Shown here in pieces: positions 42,944-50,110 of a stretch of DNA of 51,674 nt; within the stretch, counting starts at the first letter, position 1; every line of letters starts with the position of its first letter. The notes below the pieces were generated by a model. It worked only from the letters and a program-made list of their open reading frames with translations, was not told the DNA's origin and did no database searches. Origin of the DNA: Thioalkalivibrio sp. GTDB taxonomy: Bacteria > Pseudomonadota > Gammaproteobacteria > Ectothiorhodospirales > Ectothiorhodospiraceae. The translations under genes were made by a program, and so were the position numbers. The stretch spans positions 1 to 51,674 of the forward strand of contig NZ_REBW01000214.1 in assembly GCF_007692535.1 (NCBI RefSeq), written 5' to 3'.

Positions 42944-44890
42944 TCAGTCACCCATGGCCATGTCGATGTAGCCCGTGGGGCAGACCTCGGCGCAGATGTG
43001 GCAGCCGATGCACTTGTTGTAGTCCGTATCGACGTAGCGACCGGTGGCGCTCTCTTTCTTGTTCACCCGGAATACGGCCGTCTGGGGGCAGTAGATCACG
43101 CAGTTGTCGCACTCGAAGCACATGCCGCAGCTCATGCAGCGCTTGGCCTCCTCGACCGCCTTCTCTTCGGTCAGCGATCGCATGCGTTCCTCGAAGTGTC
43201 CGATCACCTCGTCGGCGCTCGGTCCGTGCTCCTCGCGCAGATTGCGTGCCACGTAGGGGAAATGGCCCTTGAACAGCTTCTCGTGGGAGATGATCTCCTG
43301 CGCGGAACGGTCCTCGAAGTTGTGCACCGCAAACCGGGCATCGGAAGTACCGCGGACCTGCTCGCCGGAGTAGGCCTCGGGCTCGAGCCCGGTCTCCTGC
43401 AGCTTGTTCAGCAGGTTGAAGTGGTGCACGTCGACACGCGGACGCTTGATCGGCTCCTGCTGGTGCAGGAAGTAATCGATGCTGTCGGCGGCGATCCGGC
43501 CGTGGCCGATGGCGGTGGTCAGCAGATGCGGGCGGATGATGTCACCGATCACGAAGTGGCCGCTCTTGCCGGGCACCTGGTAGAACTTGTCGCTGTCGAT
43601 GAAGCCGCGGCCGTTGTCCATGAACTCGAGGCCGGTGAGGTCGCCGCCCTGACCGATGGCAGTGATGATCAGGTTGGCCTCCAGCACGAACTCCGTACCC
43701 TCCACCGGCTTCGGCGCATTGCCCTCGAACTGGCACTGGGCCATCTTCAGGCCGATGGCGCGGCCCTTGTCGTTCAGCACGACCTCGATCGGGATCACGC
43801 CGTCCAGGATCTTCACGCCCTCGCGCAGGGCGTCCTGCACCTCGTGCTCGGTCGCGGTCATCTTTTCCTTGGTGAACAGCGAGGTCAGCGTTACGTCGGC
43901 GCCGGTCCGCACGGCGGCGGTCGCCGAATCGTGCGCCACGTAGCCGTGGATCGCGTCCTCGGGGTTGTCCACCGGGTTGTCGGCCTCGATCTTGCCGAGA
44001 CGCCGGGCCACCGAAACCACGTCGATGGAGGTGTCGCCGCCACCCACGCAGACGATCTTGTCGGTCGGCAGGACCTTCAGGCGGCCGGTGTTGAAGGCGG
44101 ACAGGAACCGGACGCCGGCGATGCAGTTCGGGGCGTCACCGCCCGGCACCGGCAGGTTGCGGCCGGTCTGGCAGCCCACGGCCCATACGACCGCGTCGAA
44201 TTCCTTCTCGATGTCCTCGACGCTCACGTCCTTGCCCACGCGGGTATTCAGGCGCAGCTCGATGTCGCCGAGCGACGTGATGCGCTCCATCTCGCCGCGG
44301 AGCATCGGACGCGGAACCCGGTACTCGGGGATGCCGTACATCATCATGCCGCCCAGTTCTTCGTGATCGTCGAAGATGGTCGAGGCATGGCCCTTGCGGC
44401 GCAGGTGGTAGGCTGCGGACATGCCGCCGGGGCCGCCGCCGATGATCGCGACACGCTTGCCGGAAAGGGCCGGAGCGGGATCGTAGGTGAAGCCTTCGGT
44501 CAGAGCGGTATCGCCGATGAACTGTTCCACCGAGTTGATGCCGACGAAGTCCTCGACTTCGTTGCGGTTGCAGCCCGACTCACAGGGGGCAGGGCAGACA
44601 CGGCCCATCACCGAGGGGAAGGGGTTGGCGTCGGTGGCACGACGGAAGGCATATTCCTGCCAGGACATGTCGCCGCTGGGCTTTTCGATGCCCCGCACGA
44701 TCTGCAGCCAGCCGCGGATGTCCTCACCGGCCGGGCAGGAGCCCTGGCAGGGCGGCGTGCGGTGCACATAGACCGGGCACTTGTGGGAATGATCGCCCTC
44801 GAAAATGGCACTTTGCCAGTTCCGCTGCTCGTGGTCGCCGTCGCGGTATTTGCGGAAGGTCAGTTTCATGTCATCGCTTGAGGTTGCCAT
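42944..44890 (-). CDS. dsrL: DsrL, NAD(P)H-linked iron-sulfur flavoprotein
   Basis: A 648-residue protein like the glutamate synthase small subunit. N-terminal Fe-S cysteines (CQGSC, CPAPCESGC), FAD motif VAIIGGGPGGMSAAYHL, a second nucleotide-binding IVCVGGGDTSIDV, and a C-terminal ferredoxin domain with CMSCGMCFECDNC and CIGCHICAEVC. It passes electrons from the sulfide-oxidising reaction to NAD+ in reverse-type systems; its presence supports the oxidative direction. GGAG precedes the start. Confidence 0.95.
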   Translation of the reverse strand: MATSSDDMKLTFRKYRDGDHEQRNWQSAIFEGDHSHKCPVYVHRTPPCQGSCPAGEDIRGWLQIVRGIEKPSGDMSWQEYAFRRATDANPFPSVMGRVCPAPCESGCNRNEVEDFVGINSVEQFIGDTALTEGFTYDPAPALSGKRVAIIGGGPGGMSAAYHLRRKGHASTIFDDHEELGGMMMYGIPEYRVPRPMLRGEMERITSLGDIELRLNTRVGKDVSVEDIEKEFDAVVWAVGCQTGRNLPVPGGDAPNCIAGVRFLSAFNTGRLKVLPTDKIVCVGGGDTSIDVVSVARRLGKIEADNPVDNPEDAIHGYVAHDSATAAVRTGADVTLTSLFTKEKMTATEHEVQDALREGVKILDGVIPIEVVLNDKGRAIGLKMAQCQFEGNAPKPVEGTEFVLEANLIITAIGQGGDLTGLEFMDNGRGFIDSDKFYQVPGKSGHFVIGDIIRPHLLTTAIGHGRIAADSIDYFLHQQEPIKRPRVDVHHFNLLNKLQETGLEPEAYSGEQVRGTSDARFAVHNFEDRSAQEIISHEKLFKGHFPYVARNLREEHGPSADEVIGHFEERMRSLTEEKAVEEAKRCMSCGMCFECDNCVIYCPQTAVFRVNKKESATGRYVDTDYNKCIGCHICAEVCPTGYIDMAMGD

Positions 44891-44944
44891 GCCGTGTCTC
44901 CTGTGGAGTCGGACCTGGTGGCCCGGCTTTGCATCGGTTCGTGG

Positions 44945-46438
44945 TTATTGTTTGGCGTCGAGGACGATGGCGTCGCTGACCAGCTGGTGAACACTCACGA
45001 TCTGGTCCATCTCGAATCCGTAATAGGGTAGTACCTTGGCGAACTGGCTCTTGCAGATGGCGCAGATCGCCGCCATGTGCGTGACGCCGTGTTCCTCGAC
45101 CACCGATTTCAGGGCCGACATGCGTGGCAGCGCGCCCTTGACCCGCAGTTCCATCAGGTCGTCGGTCAGCAGGCCGCCGCCGCCACCGCAGCAGAAGGTC
45201 GCTTCGCCGATGGTATCCGGGGCCATGTCGTAATAGTGGTTGCACACGGCCTTGATGATCTCGCGCGGGATCACGAACTGGCCGCCGGGCATGTCGCCCA
45301 TCCGCGAGGCGCGGGCCACGTTGCAGGAATCGTGGAAGGTGACGCGACGGTGATCGTTGGCGCTCTTGTCCAGGGTCAGGGCGCGCCGCTGGATCAGATC
45401 GTAGGTGAACTCGCAGATGTGCTGCGGCACCGGGTAGCGCGGATCGAGGAAGTCGAAGGGGCCCGCCAGTGTGTTCAGGTAGCTGTAGGCAACCCGCCAT
45501 GCATGTCCGCATTCGCCGAAAATGATGCGCTTCACACCGAGATCGAGCGCCGCCTCGCGGATGCGCAGCGCGATCTTCTTCATGTTTTCCGCCGAACCGA
45601 TGAACAGGCCGAAGTTCGCGGCCTCGGACGCATGCGAGGACAGGGTCCAGGAGATCCCGGCCGCGTGGAAGACCTTGCCATAGCCGATCAGGCCGTCGAC
45701 GTGGGGTTCGGCGAAGAAATCGGCGGAAGGCGTAACCAGCAGCACCTCGGCGCCCTTTTCGTCCAAGGGGTAGCGTACATCGACGCCGGTTTCGTCTTTC
45801 ACGTCCTCTTCAAGACCCAGGAGGGTGTCTGCCAGCGCGGGCTGGGGCAGCCCCAGGTTGTTGCCGATCTTGAAGACCTTGCCGATGATCTCGTTGCTGT
45901 ATTTCTGACCCACGCCCACCGCGTTCATGATGTCGCGCGTGGCCATGGTGATCTCGGCGGTGTCGATGCCGTAGGGGCAGTACACAGAGCAGCGGCGGCA
46001 CTCGGAACACTGGTGGAAGTAGCTGTACCATTCGCCGAGGACTTCCTCGGTCAGATCGGTCGCGCCGACCAGCTTGGGAAAATACTTGCCCGGCAGGGTG
46101 AAGTACCGGCGATAGACGCCGCGCAGCAGATCCTGGCGCGCGACGGGCATGTTGCGCGGATCCGATGTGCCGAGGAAGTAATGGCACTTGTCGGTGCAGG
46201 CACCGCACTTCACGCAGGAATCCATGAAGACCTGGAGCGCCCGATTGGTCTCCAGCAGTTCTCCGAGCTTGTTGATCGCAACGTCCTTCCAGTTGTCGAC
46301 CAGTTCACCGGGGAACCCGAGCGGTGCCTGGAATTTGTCCTGAGACACGTAGGGCTTGCTGTGGGACATCACCCCAGTCTGCAGGGCAGGGATGTCCACG
46401 GTTTCGTCCTTGATTTCTGGAGTCTCGAATTTGGCCAT
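44945..46438 (-). CDS. dsrK: DsrK, HdrD-like catalytic iron-sulfur subunit
   Basis: A 497-residue protein. Two [4Fe-4S] motifs, CVKCGACTDKC (near 75-85) and CSECRRCSVYC (near 143-153), precede two CCG-like domains (FGECGHAWR; FHDSCNVARA and FCCGGGGG) that hold a noncubane cluster, as in heterodisulfide reductase. It acts on the DsrC disulfide or trisulfide at the cytoplasmic face. 34 bases after dsrM. Confidence 0.95.
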   Translation of the reverse strand: MAKFETPEIKDETVDIPALQTGVMSHSKPYVSQDKFQAPLGFPGELVDNWKDVAINKLGELLETNRALQVFMDSCVKCGACTDKCHYFLGTSDPRNMPVARQDLLRGVYRRYFTLPGKYFPKLVGATDLTEEVLGEWYSYFHQCSECRRCSVYCPYGIDTAEITMATRDIMNAVGVGQKYSNEIIGKVFKIGNNLGLPQPALADTLLGLEEDVKDETGVDVRYPLDEKGAEVLLVTPSADFFAEPHVDGLIGYGKVFHAAGISWTLSSHASEAANFGLFIGSAENMKKIALRIREAALDLGVKRIIFGECGHAWRVAYSYLNTLAGPFDFLDPRYPVPQHICEFTYDLIQRRALTLDKSANDHRRVTFHDSCNVARASRMGDMPGGQFVIPREIIKAVCNHYYDMAPDTIGEATFCCGGGGGLLTDDLMELRVKGALPRMSALKSVVEEHGVTHMAAICAICKSQFAKVLPYYGFEMDQIVSVHQLVSDAIVLDAKQ

Positions 46439-46472
46439 GTCGCAGTATCCTGGTTGCCGGGCTCAGCCGCGG

Positions 46473-47225
46473 TTACTTGTCGCCGCCGGTGGCGGGGCGT
46501 TCACTCGCGGTCATCCACTTCACCTTCGTCACGTGCCGCTTCTCGCGCGGGTTGTCGACCTGGTTGCGCGTGGGGCTGAAAAAGACCCCCGGGGCATGCA
46601 GCAGCTTGCTGAAGGGGAAGATGATCATCAGTCCGGCCACCAGCAGCAGGTGCAGCAGCAGCATTGGCTGCAACGGCAGGGGGTTGAACTCGAAGCGCAT
46701 CAGCCCGGTGAAGAACAGCTTCACCGCGGTGATGTCGGTATGCCAAAGATAGGTCATGCTCAGACCGGTCAGCGCGATCCCGAGCAGCAGCGCCAGCATC
46801 AGGTGATCGGAGGGCGAGGAGATGTAGCGGATGCGTTCCACGAAGATGCGGCGCACCCACAGCCCGGCCAGGCCCAGCACCATCGCAAATGCGGCGTACA
46901 GGCCGAAAGGCTGGATCATCACGACCCAGGTCGGAACCGGATCGAGGAAGTAACGCAGGTGACGCAGCAGGACCAGCGCCAGCGCGACATGGAACACGAT
47001 GCCGAAGAGCCAGATCCACTTGTTGGCCTTGAACAGGCTGTTGAACAGGAAGACCTCGGTGCCCATGCGCAGGACCACTCCGCCGCGGGTCGTCGGTGCC
47101 GGCGTGGTCGGAATCTTCAGGGGGGCGGGGGCCCGTGCATAACCTGCAATGCGCACGCCGAGGCCGACCAGCAAAATGGCGGTGGCCACGTAGAAGAGCA
47201 GGGCAAAGAGCACGGTGACGAACAC
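46473..47225 (-). CDS. dsrM: DsrM, NarI-like cytochrome b
   Basis: A 250-residue membrane protein with about five or six TM helices and several helix histidines (FHVALALVLLRHLRYF, LMLALLLGIALTG, LLLHLLLVAGLMIIF) that bind b haems; it transfers electrons between DsrK and quinone. The frame can begin at a TTG (47231), but the GGAGG at 47233-47237 is one base from it and 7 bases from the GTG at 47225, so GTG is chosen. A large stem-loop lies just upstream. Confidence 0.94.
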   Translation of the reverse strand: MFVTVLFALLFYVATAILLVGLGVRIAGYARAPAPLKIPTTPAPTTRGGVVLRMGTEVFLFNSLFKANKWIWLFGIVFHVALALVLLRHLRYFLDPVPTWVVMIQPFGLYAAFAMVLGLAGLWVRRIFVERIRYISSPSDHLMLALLLGIALTGLSMTYLWHTDITAVKLFFTGLMRFEFNPLPLQPMLLLHLLLVAGLMIIFPFSKLLHAPGVFFSPTRNQVDNPREKRHVTKVKWMTASERPATGGDK

Positions 47226-47237
47226 GGGCAATCCTCC
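47223..47237 (-). promoter_or_regulatory. Ribosome binding site deciding the dsrM start
   Basis: GGAGG on the minus strand at 47237-47233, seven bases before the GTG at 47225-47223. The alternative TTG at 47231 is only one base away and cannot use it. The site follows the dsrC-dsrM stem-loop by about 10 bases. Confidence 0.75.
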
Positions 47238-47247
47238 GGATGAGAAT

Positions 47248-47274
47248 TCCGGGTGAGGGCGGGCCTCACCCGGA
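47248..47274 (-). promoter_or_regulatory. 11-bp stem-loop between dsrC and dsrM
   Basis: TCCGGGTGAGG (47248-47258), loop GCGGG, CCTCACCCGGA (47264-47274). Perfect 11-bp stem starting 18 bases after the dsrC stop. On the minus strand it is followed by ATTCTC, not a T-run, so it is a stabiliser or partial stop rather than a canonical terminator. It would protect the 3' end of the dsrC message. Confidence 0.7.
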
Positions 47275-47291
47275 GGGGTCGTGCAGACGGG

Positions 47292-47624
47292 TCAGACGCA
47301 GCCGGTCGGCTTGGGCAGGCCGGCGTATTTGCACGCCTGCTTCGCGGGACCGTAGGGGAACAGTTCGTACAGGTACTTGCTGTTGCCCTTGTCCGGCCCG
47401 AGCTTCTTGCCGATGGCCTTGGTCAGCACGCGGACGGCCGGGGCGATCTGGTATTCCTCGTAGTACTCACGCAGGAAGTTGATGACCTCCCAGTGGTTCT
47501 CGTCGAGATCGGCGCCGTCGGCCTTGGCCATGGCGGCCGCGAGGTCGGGGTTCCAGTCGTTCAGATCGGCCAGGTAGCCTTCTTCGTCGGTTTCATACAC
47601 TTTGCCATTGGCTTCGATGGGCAT
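47292..47624 (-). CDS. dsrC: DsrC, sulfur-carrier protein
   Basis: A 110-residue DsrC/TusE-family protein. The C-terminal arm PKQACKYAGLPKPTGCV-like carries both redox cysteines, C98 and the penultimate C109, the hallmark of true DsrC. It receives sulfur from DsrEFH and presents it to DsrAB and DsrK. GAGGAG lies before the start. Located between dsrH and dsrM, with a strong stem-loop after it. Confidence 0.97.
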   Translation of the reverse strand: MPIEANGKVYETDEEGYLADLNDWNPDLAAAMAKADGADLDENHWEVINFLREYYEEYQIAPAVRVLTKAIGKKLGPDKGNSKYLYELFPYGPAKQACKYAGLPKPTGCV

Positions 47625-47679
47625 GGGATGCTCCTCTTGATTGCGGTTCGGGTTGGTATTATTGGGAAGGGTCCGGTGG

Positions 47680-47988
47680 TCAGAGCCACGCCTGGACTTT
47701 TTCGTGCTTCTCGGTCAGGTCGACAAAGCCGCCATAGTCCACGACCGAGACGCCTTCGATGACCTGGTCGTCGGTCATGCCACGGGCGTTAAGATCCGGA
47801 CCCAGGACGTAGACGCTGTGATCGGCGAGTGCCCCGCGAAGCAGATCCGAATGGGCAGTCCCCTCCAGGGCGCCGTACACGCCGTCCTCAATCAGCAGGA
47901 TGGCCGAGCCGGCCGTTGCGTGACCGAGGCACGAGACGAGGGTATTGCGCTCGAAAGGCGACTTGTTGACGGTATGCAGCATGCTCAT
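47680..47988 (-). CDS. dsrH: DsrH, TusB-like sulfurtransferase subunit
   Basis: A 102-residue protein: MLHTVNKSPFERNTLVSCLG with Cys20 at the position used in DsrH, then AILLIEDGVYGALEGT and VYVLGPDLNARGM. It forms the DsrE2F2H2 hexamer that carries persulfide to DsrC. 11 bases after dsrF; 55 bases before dsrC. Confidence 0.95.
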   Translation of the reverse strand: MSMLHTVNKSPFERNTLVSCLGHATAGSAILLIEDGVYGALEGTAHSDLLRGALADHSVYVLGPDLNARGMTDDQVIEGVSVVDYGGFVDLTEKHEKVQAWL

Positions 47989-47999
47989 GACAAATCCCC

Positions 48000-48392
48000 T
48001 CAGAAACTCAGAATCACTTCCTGCTCGTTCATCAGCTCGGCCAGGGCCTCACGGCTCATGACCTCCACCGGAACCAGCAGATCATCCTCGCTCAGGCCGC
48101 GTTCGGCCAGCGATTCCGCTTCCACGTAGAGCTTCTCCACGTCGTAGCCCTCGAGGGCTCGGTAGGTCGGGGAGAAATTCTTCTGACCGATGCCCTTGGT
48201 GTCCTGGCCCTTCTTGAGCTGGTACACCCCGTCATCGAGGAAGGCCATGCTGACATCCTGTTCGAAGGCGGCGGCGATCAGGACGACCTCCAGTGACTCC
48301 AGCGCGTAGATGGTGCCGTAGGGGGCCTTGCGGTTCACGTACATGAACTTCTTGACCGTGCCTGGACCTTCTTCTTCCCAAGGTTCTGACAT
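48000..48392 (-). CDS. dsrF: DsrF, TusC-like sulfurtransferase subunit
   Basis: A 130-residue DsrE/F-fold protein: KKFMYVNRKAPYGTIYALES, then VSMAFLDDGVYQLKKGQDT and the YVEAESLAERGL segment. It contains no cysteine, so it should be a structural partner of DsrE and DsrH rather than a sulfur carrier. It lies between dsrE and dsrH; the dsrE-dsrF gap holds two stem-loops. Confidence 0.94.
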   Translation of the reverse strand: MSEPWEEEGPGTVKKFMYVNRKAPYGTIYALESLEVVLIAAAFEQDVSMAFLDDGVYQLKKGQDTKGIGQKNFSPTYRALEGYDVEKLYVEAESLAERGLSEDDLLVPVEVMSREALAELMNEQEVILSF

Positions 48393-48429
48393 TTGCTTCT
48401 ACCTTCAGTGTTGATGGTTGCCTGTCCAG

Positions 48430-48479
48430 GCATCCGCAGCGGATGCAGGGACGGGGATCCGCGGGCAACGCTGGCCCGC
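48430..48479 (-). promoter_or_regulatory. Two stem-loops between dsrE and dsrF
   Basis: GCGGGC/GCCCGC at 48461-48479 (first after the dsrE stop) and GCATCCGC-A-GCGGATGC at 48430-48446. Both are perfect. Neither is followed by a T-run. They may slow decay or limit read-through from dsrE into dsrF. Confidence 0.6.
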
Positions 48480-48487
48480 ATCGGGGG

Positions 48488-48880
48488 TCAGTCGCCGAAC
48501 ACGACCAGTCGGTCGCACTGGATGCCGGCCTCGATCAGCTGGCCGAGTCCGGAAATCCGGAAGCCGGGTGCGATGTTGTTCCCATCCTTGCCCTGTCGCT
48601 TGGCCTCGCCCTCGTCCAGCAGGCCACGGCGCTGGGCGGCGGCGATGCAGACCACGAGGTCGGTGCCATGCGCTTCGGCCATCTGGCTCCAGAGTTCCGC
48701 GATCTTGCGGTCGTCCTGCGGTGGCACGGCGAAGCGGGTGCCGTTGTTCACGCCGTCGTGATAGAAGAACACGCGGTAGAGCTCGTGGCCCTTGTCGAGC
48801 ACGGCCTTGGCGAACTGGTAAGCGGTATCCGAGGCCTGGTGCTGGTAGGGGCCCTCGTTGACCAGAATTCCGTATTTCAT
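48488..48880 (-). CDS. dsrE: DsrE, TusD-like sulfurtransferase
   Basis: A 130-residue protein: KYGILVNEGPYQHQASDTAY, FFYHDGVNNGTR, and LVVCIAAAQRRG with Cys78, the active persulfide residue in DsrE. It takes sulfane sulfur from donors such as TusA/Rhd and passes it to DsrC. 83 bases after dsrB with an 11-bp stem-loop between them. Confidence 0.96.
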   Translation of the reverse strand: MKYGILVNEGPYQHQASDTAYQFAKAVLDKGHELYRVFFYHDGVNNGTRFAVPPQDDRKIAELWSQMAEAHGTDLVVCIAAAQRRGLLDEGEAKRQGKDGNNIAPGFRISGLGQLIEAGIQCDRLVVFGD

Positions 48881-48909
48881 GAACTGTGTTCCTGTTGAGC
48901 CTGGTTACG

Positions 48910-48960
48910 AACCGGCGGCCAAGGGGCCGCCGGTTGATCCTCTGCCGGGTCGGGGACCCG
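48910..48960 (-). promoter_or_regulatory. Two stem-loops between dsrB and dsrE
   Basis: CGGGTC/GACCCG at 48946-48960, then AACCGGCGGCC-AAGG-GGCCGCCGGTT at 48910-48935, an 11-bp perfect stem. Both lie within 55 bases after the dsrB stop. No T-run follows on the minus strand, so a stabilising or partial-stop function is more likely than full termination. Confidence 0.65.
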
Positions 48961-48963
48961 CGA

Positions 48964-50040
48964 TCAGAACCGGATGTGGGTCGAGGCGTTCAGGGTGTTG
49001 CGCGCGCCTCTCCAGTTCTCGATGTGGTAGCGGGTGAACGGGAGGCCGGTTTTCTCAAAGAAGGCGGGCCAGCCGATGCGCTCGATCCAGTCGTTGATGC
49101 GTTCCCAGTCCTGCCCGTCTTCCTGATAGACCTTCAGGATGCGCTTGACGATCGCCGTGGCCTCGGGCCAGCGCGGCGGGTTGTTCGGAATCCCGGAGGC
49201 GACCAGTTTCTGGAAGGTCGGCTTGCCGCGGGCATTCGAGTGGTTGCCGCCGACCCAGATCGCGAACTTGGTGTGCTCGGCGTCATTGATCTGCATCGGG
49301 GGGCAGGGCGGGTAGCAGGCGCCGCAGCAGATGCATTTCTTCTCGTCCACTTCCAGTGACGGCTTGCCGTTGACCAGCGCCGGACGGATCGCGGCCACCG
49401 GGCAGCGGGCGACCACCGAGGGGCGCTCGCAGACGTTGGCGACGAGGTCGTGGTTGATCTTCGGCGGCTTGGTGTGCTGCACGTTGATCGCGATGTCACC
49501 CTGGCCGCCGCAGTTGATCTGGCAGCAGGAGGTGGTGATGTGCACGCGATTGGGCATGTTGTGGTTGCGGAACTCGTCGATGAGTTCGTCCATCATCGCC
49601 TTCACCACGCCGGAGGCGTCGGTGCCGGGGATGTCGCAGTGCAGCCAGCCCTGGGTGTGGGAAATCATCGACACCGAGTTGCGGGTGCCGCCGACGATGA
49701 AGCCGGCCTCTTCCAGGGCGTTGATCAGGGGCTCGACCTTCTCCTCGGCATCGATCATGTACTCGATGTTCGAACGGATGGTGAAGCGGACATAGCCGTC
49801 GGCATACTCGTCACCGATATCGCAGAGCTTGCGCAATGTGAACACGTCGAGGATGCGCTGGGTGCCGGCCTTCACCGTCCAGATCTTCTCGCCGAACTCG
49901 GAGACGTGGAGCAGAACGCCGGGGCGGGGATGCTCGTGGTATTTCCACGCGCCGAAATTGCGGCGCATGACCGGGTGCATGTACTGAAAACCGTCCGGAC
50001 AACCGGATTCGATCGGCGGACGCATGGCTGTTTGTGACAT
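48964..50040 (-). CDS. dsrB: Reverse dissimilatory sulfite reductase, beta subunit
   Basis: A 358-residue protein with siroheme-[4Fe-4S] cysteines in the TTSCCQINCGGQGD block (near 170-182) and further Cys at 204 and 213, and a ferredoxin domain CICCGACYPPCPPM (236-249). It forms the alpha2beta2 enzyme that oxidises DsrC-bound sulfur to sulfite in sulfur oxidisers. GGGAG precedes the start. 59 bases after dsrA. Confidence 0.97.
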   Translation of the reverse strand: MSQTAMRPPIESGCPDGFQYMHPVMRRNFGAWKYHEHPRPGVLLHVSEFGEKIWTVKAGTQRILDVFTLRKLCDIGDEYADGYVRFTIRSNIEYMIDAEEKVEPLINALEEAGFIVGGTRNSVSMISHTQGWLHCDIPGTDASGVVKAMMDELIDEFRNHNMPNRVHITTSCCQINCGGQGDIAINVQHTKPPKINHDLVANVCERPSVVARCPVAAIRPALVNGKPSLEVDEKKCICCGACYPPCPPMQINDAEHTKFAIWVGGNHSNARGKPTFQKLVASGIPNNPPRWPEATAIVKRILKVYQEDGQDWERINDWIERIGWPAFFEKTGLPFTRYHIENWRGARNTLNASTHIRF

Positions 50041-50091
50041 CGGTGACTCCCGCTATCTTTTGAATTCGTTGGGTTCGATCAGGGGGCGGAA

Positions 50092-50110
50092 CCGCGGGAT
50101 CAACCCGCGG
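50092..50110 (-). promoter_or_regulatory. Stem-loop straddling the dsrA stop codon
   Basis: CCGCGGG (50092-50098), loop ATCAA, CCCGCGG (50104-50110). The dsrA stop at 50100-50102 lies in the loop, so the last codons of dsrA form one arm. Such a structure would be opened by terminating ribosomes and reform afterwards. Confidence 0.6.

Noticed and set aside
42647-44881. 744-codon plus-strand frame opposite dsrL and dsrJ
   Set aside because: Antisense shadow of high-GC coding sequence; low-complexity Val/Ala/His composition.
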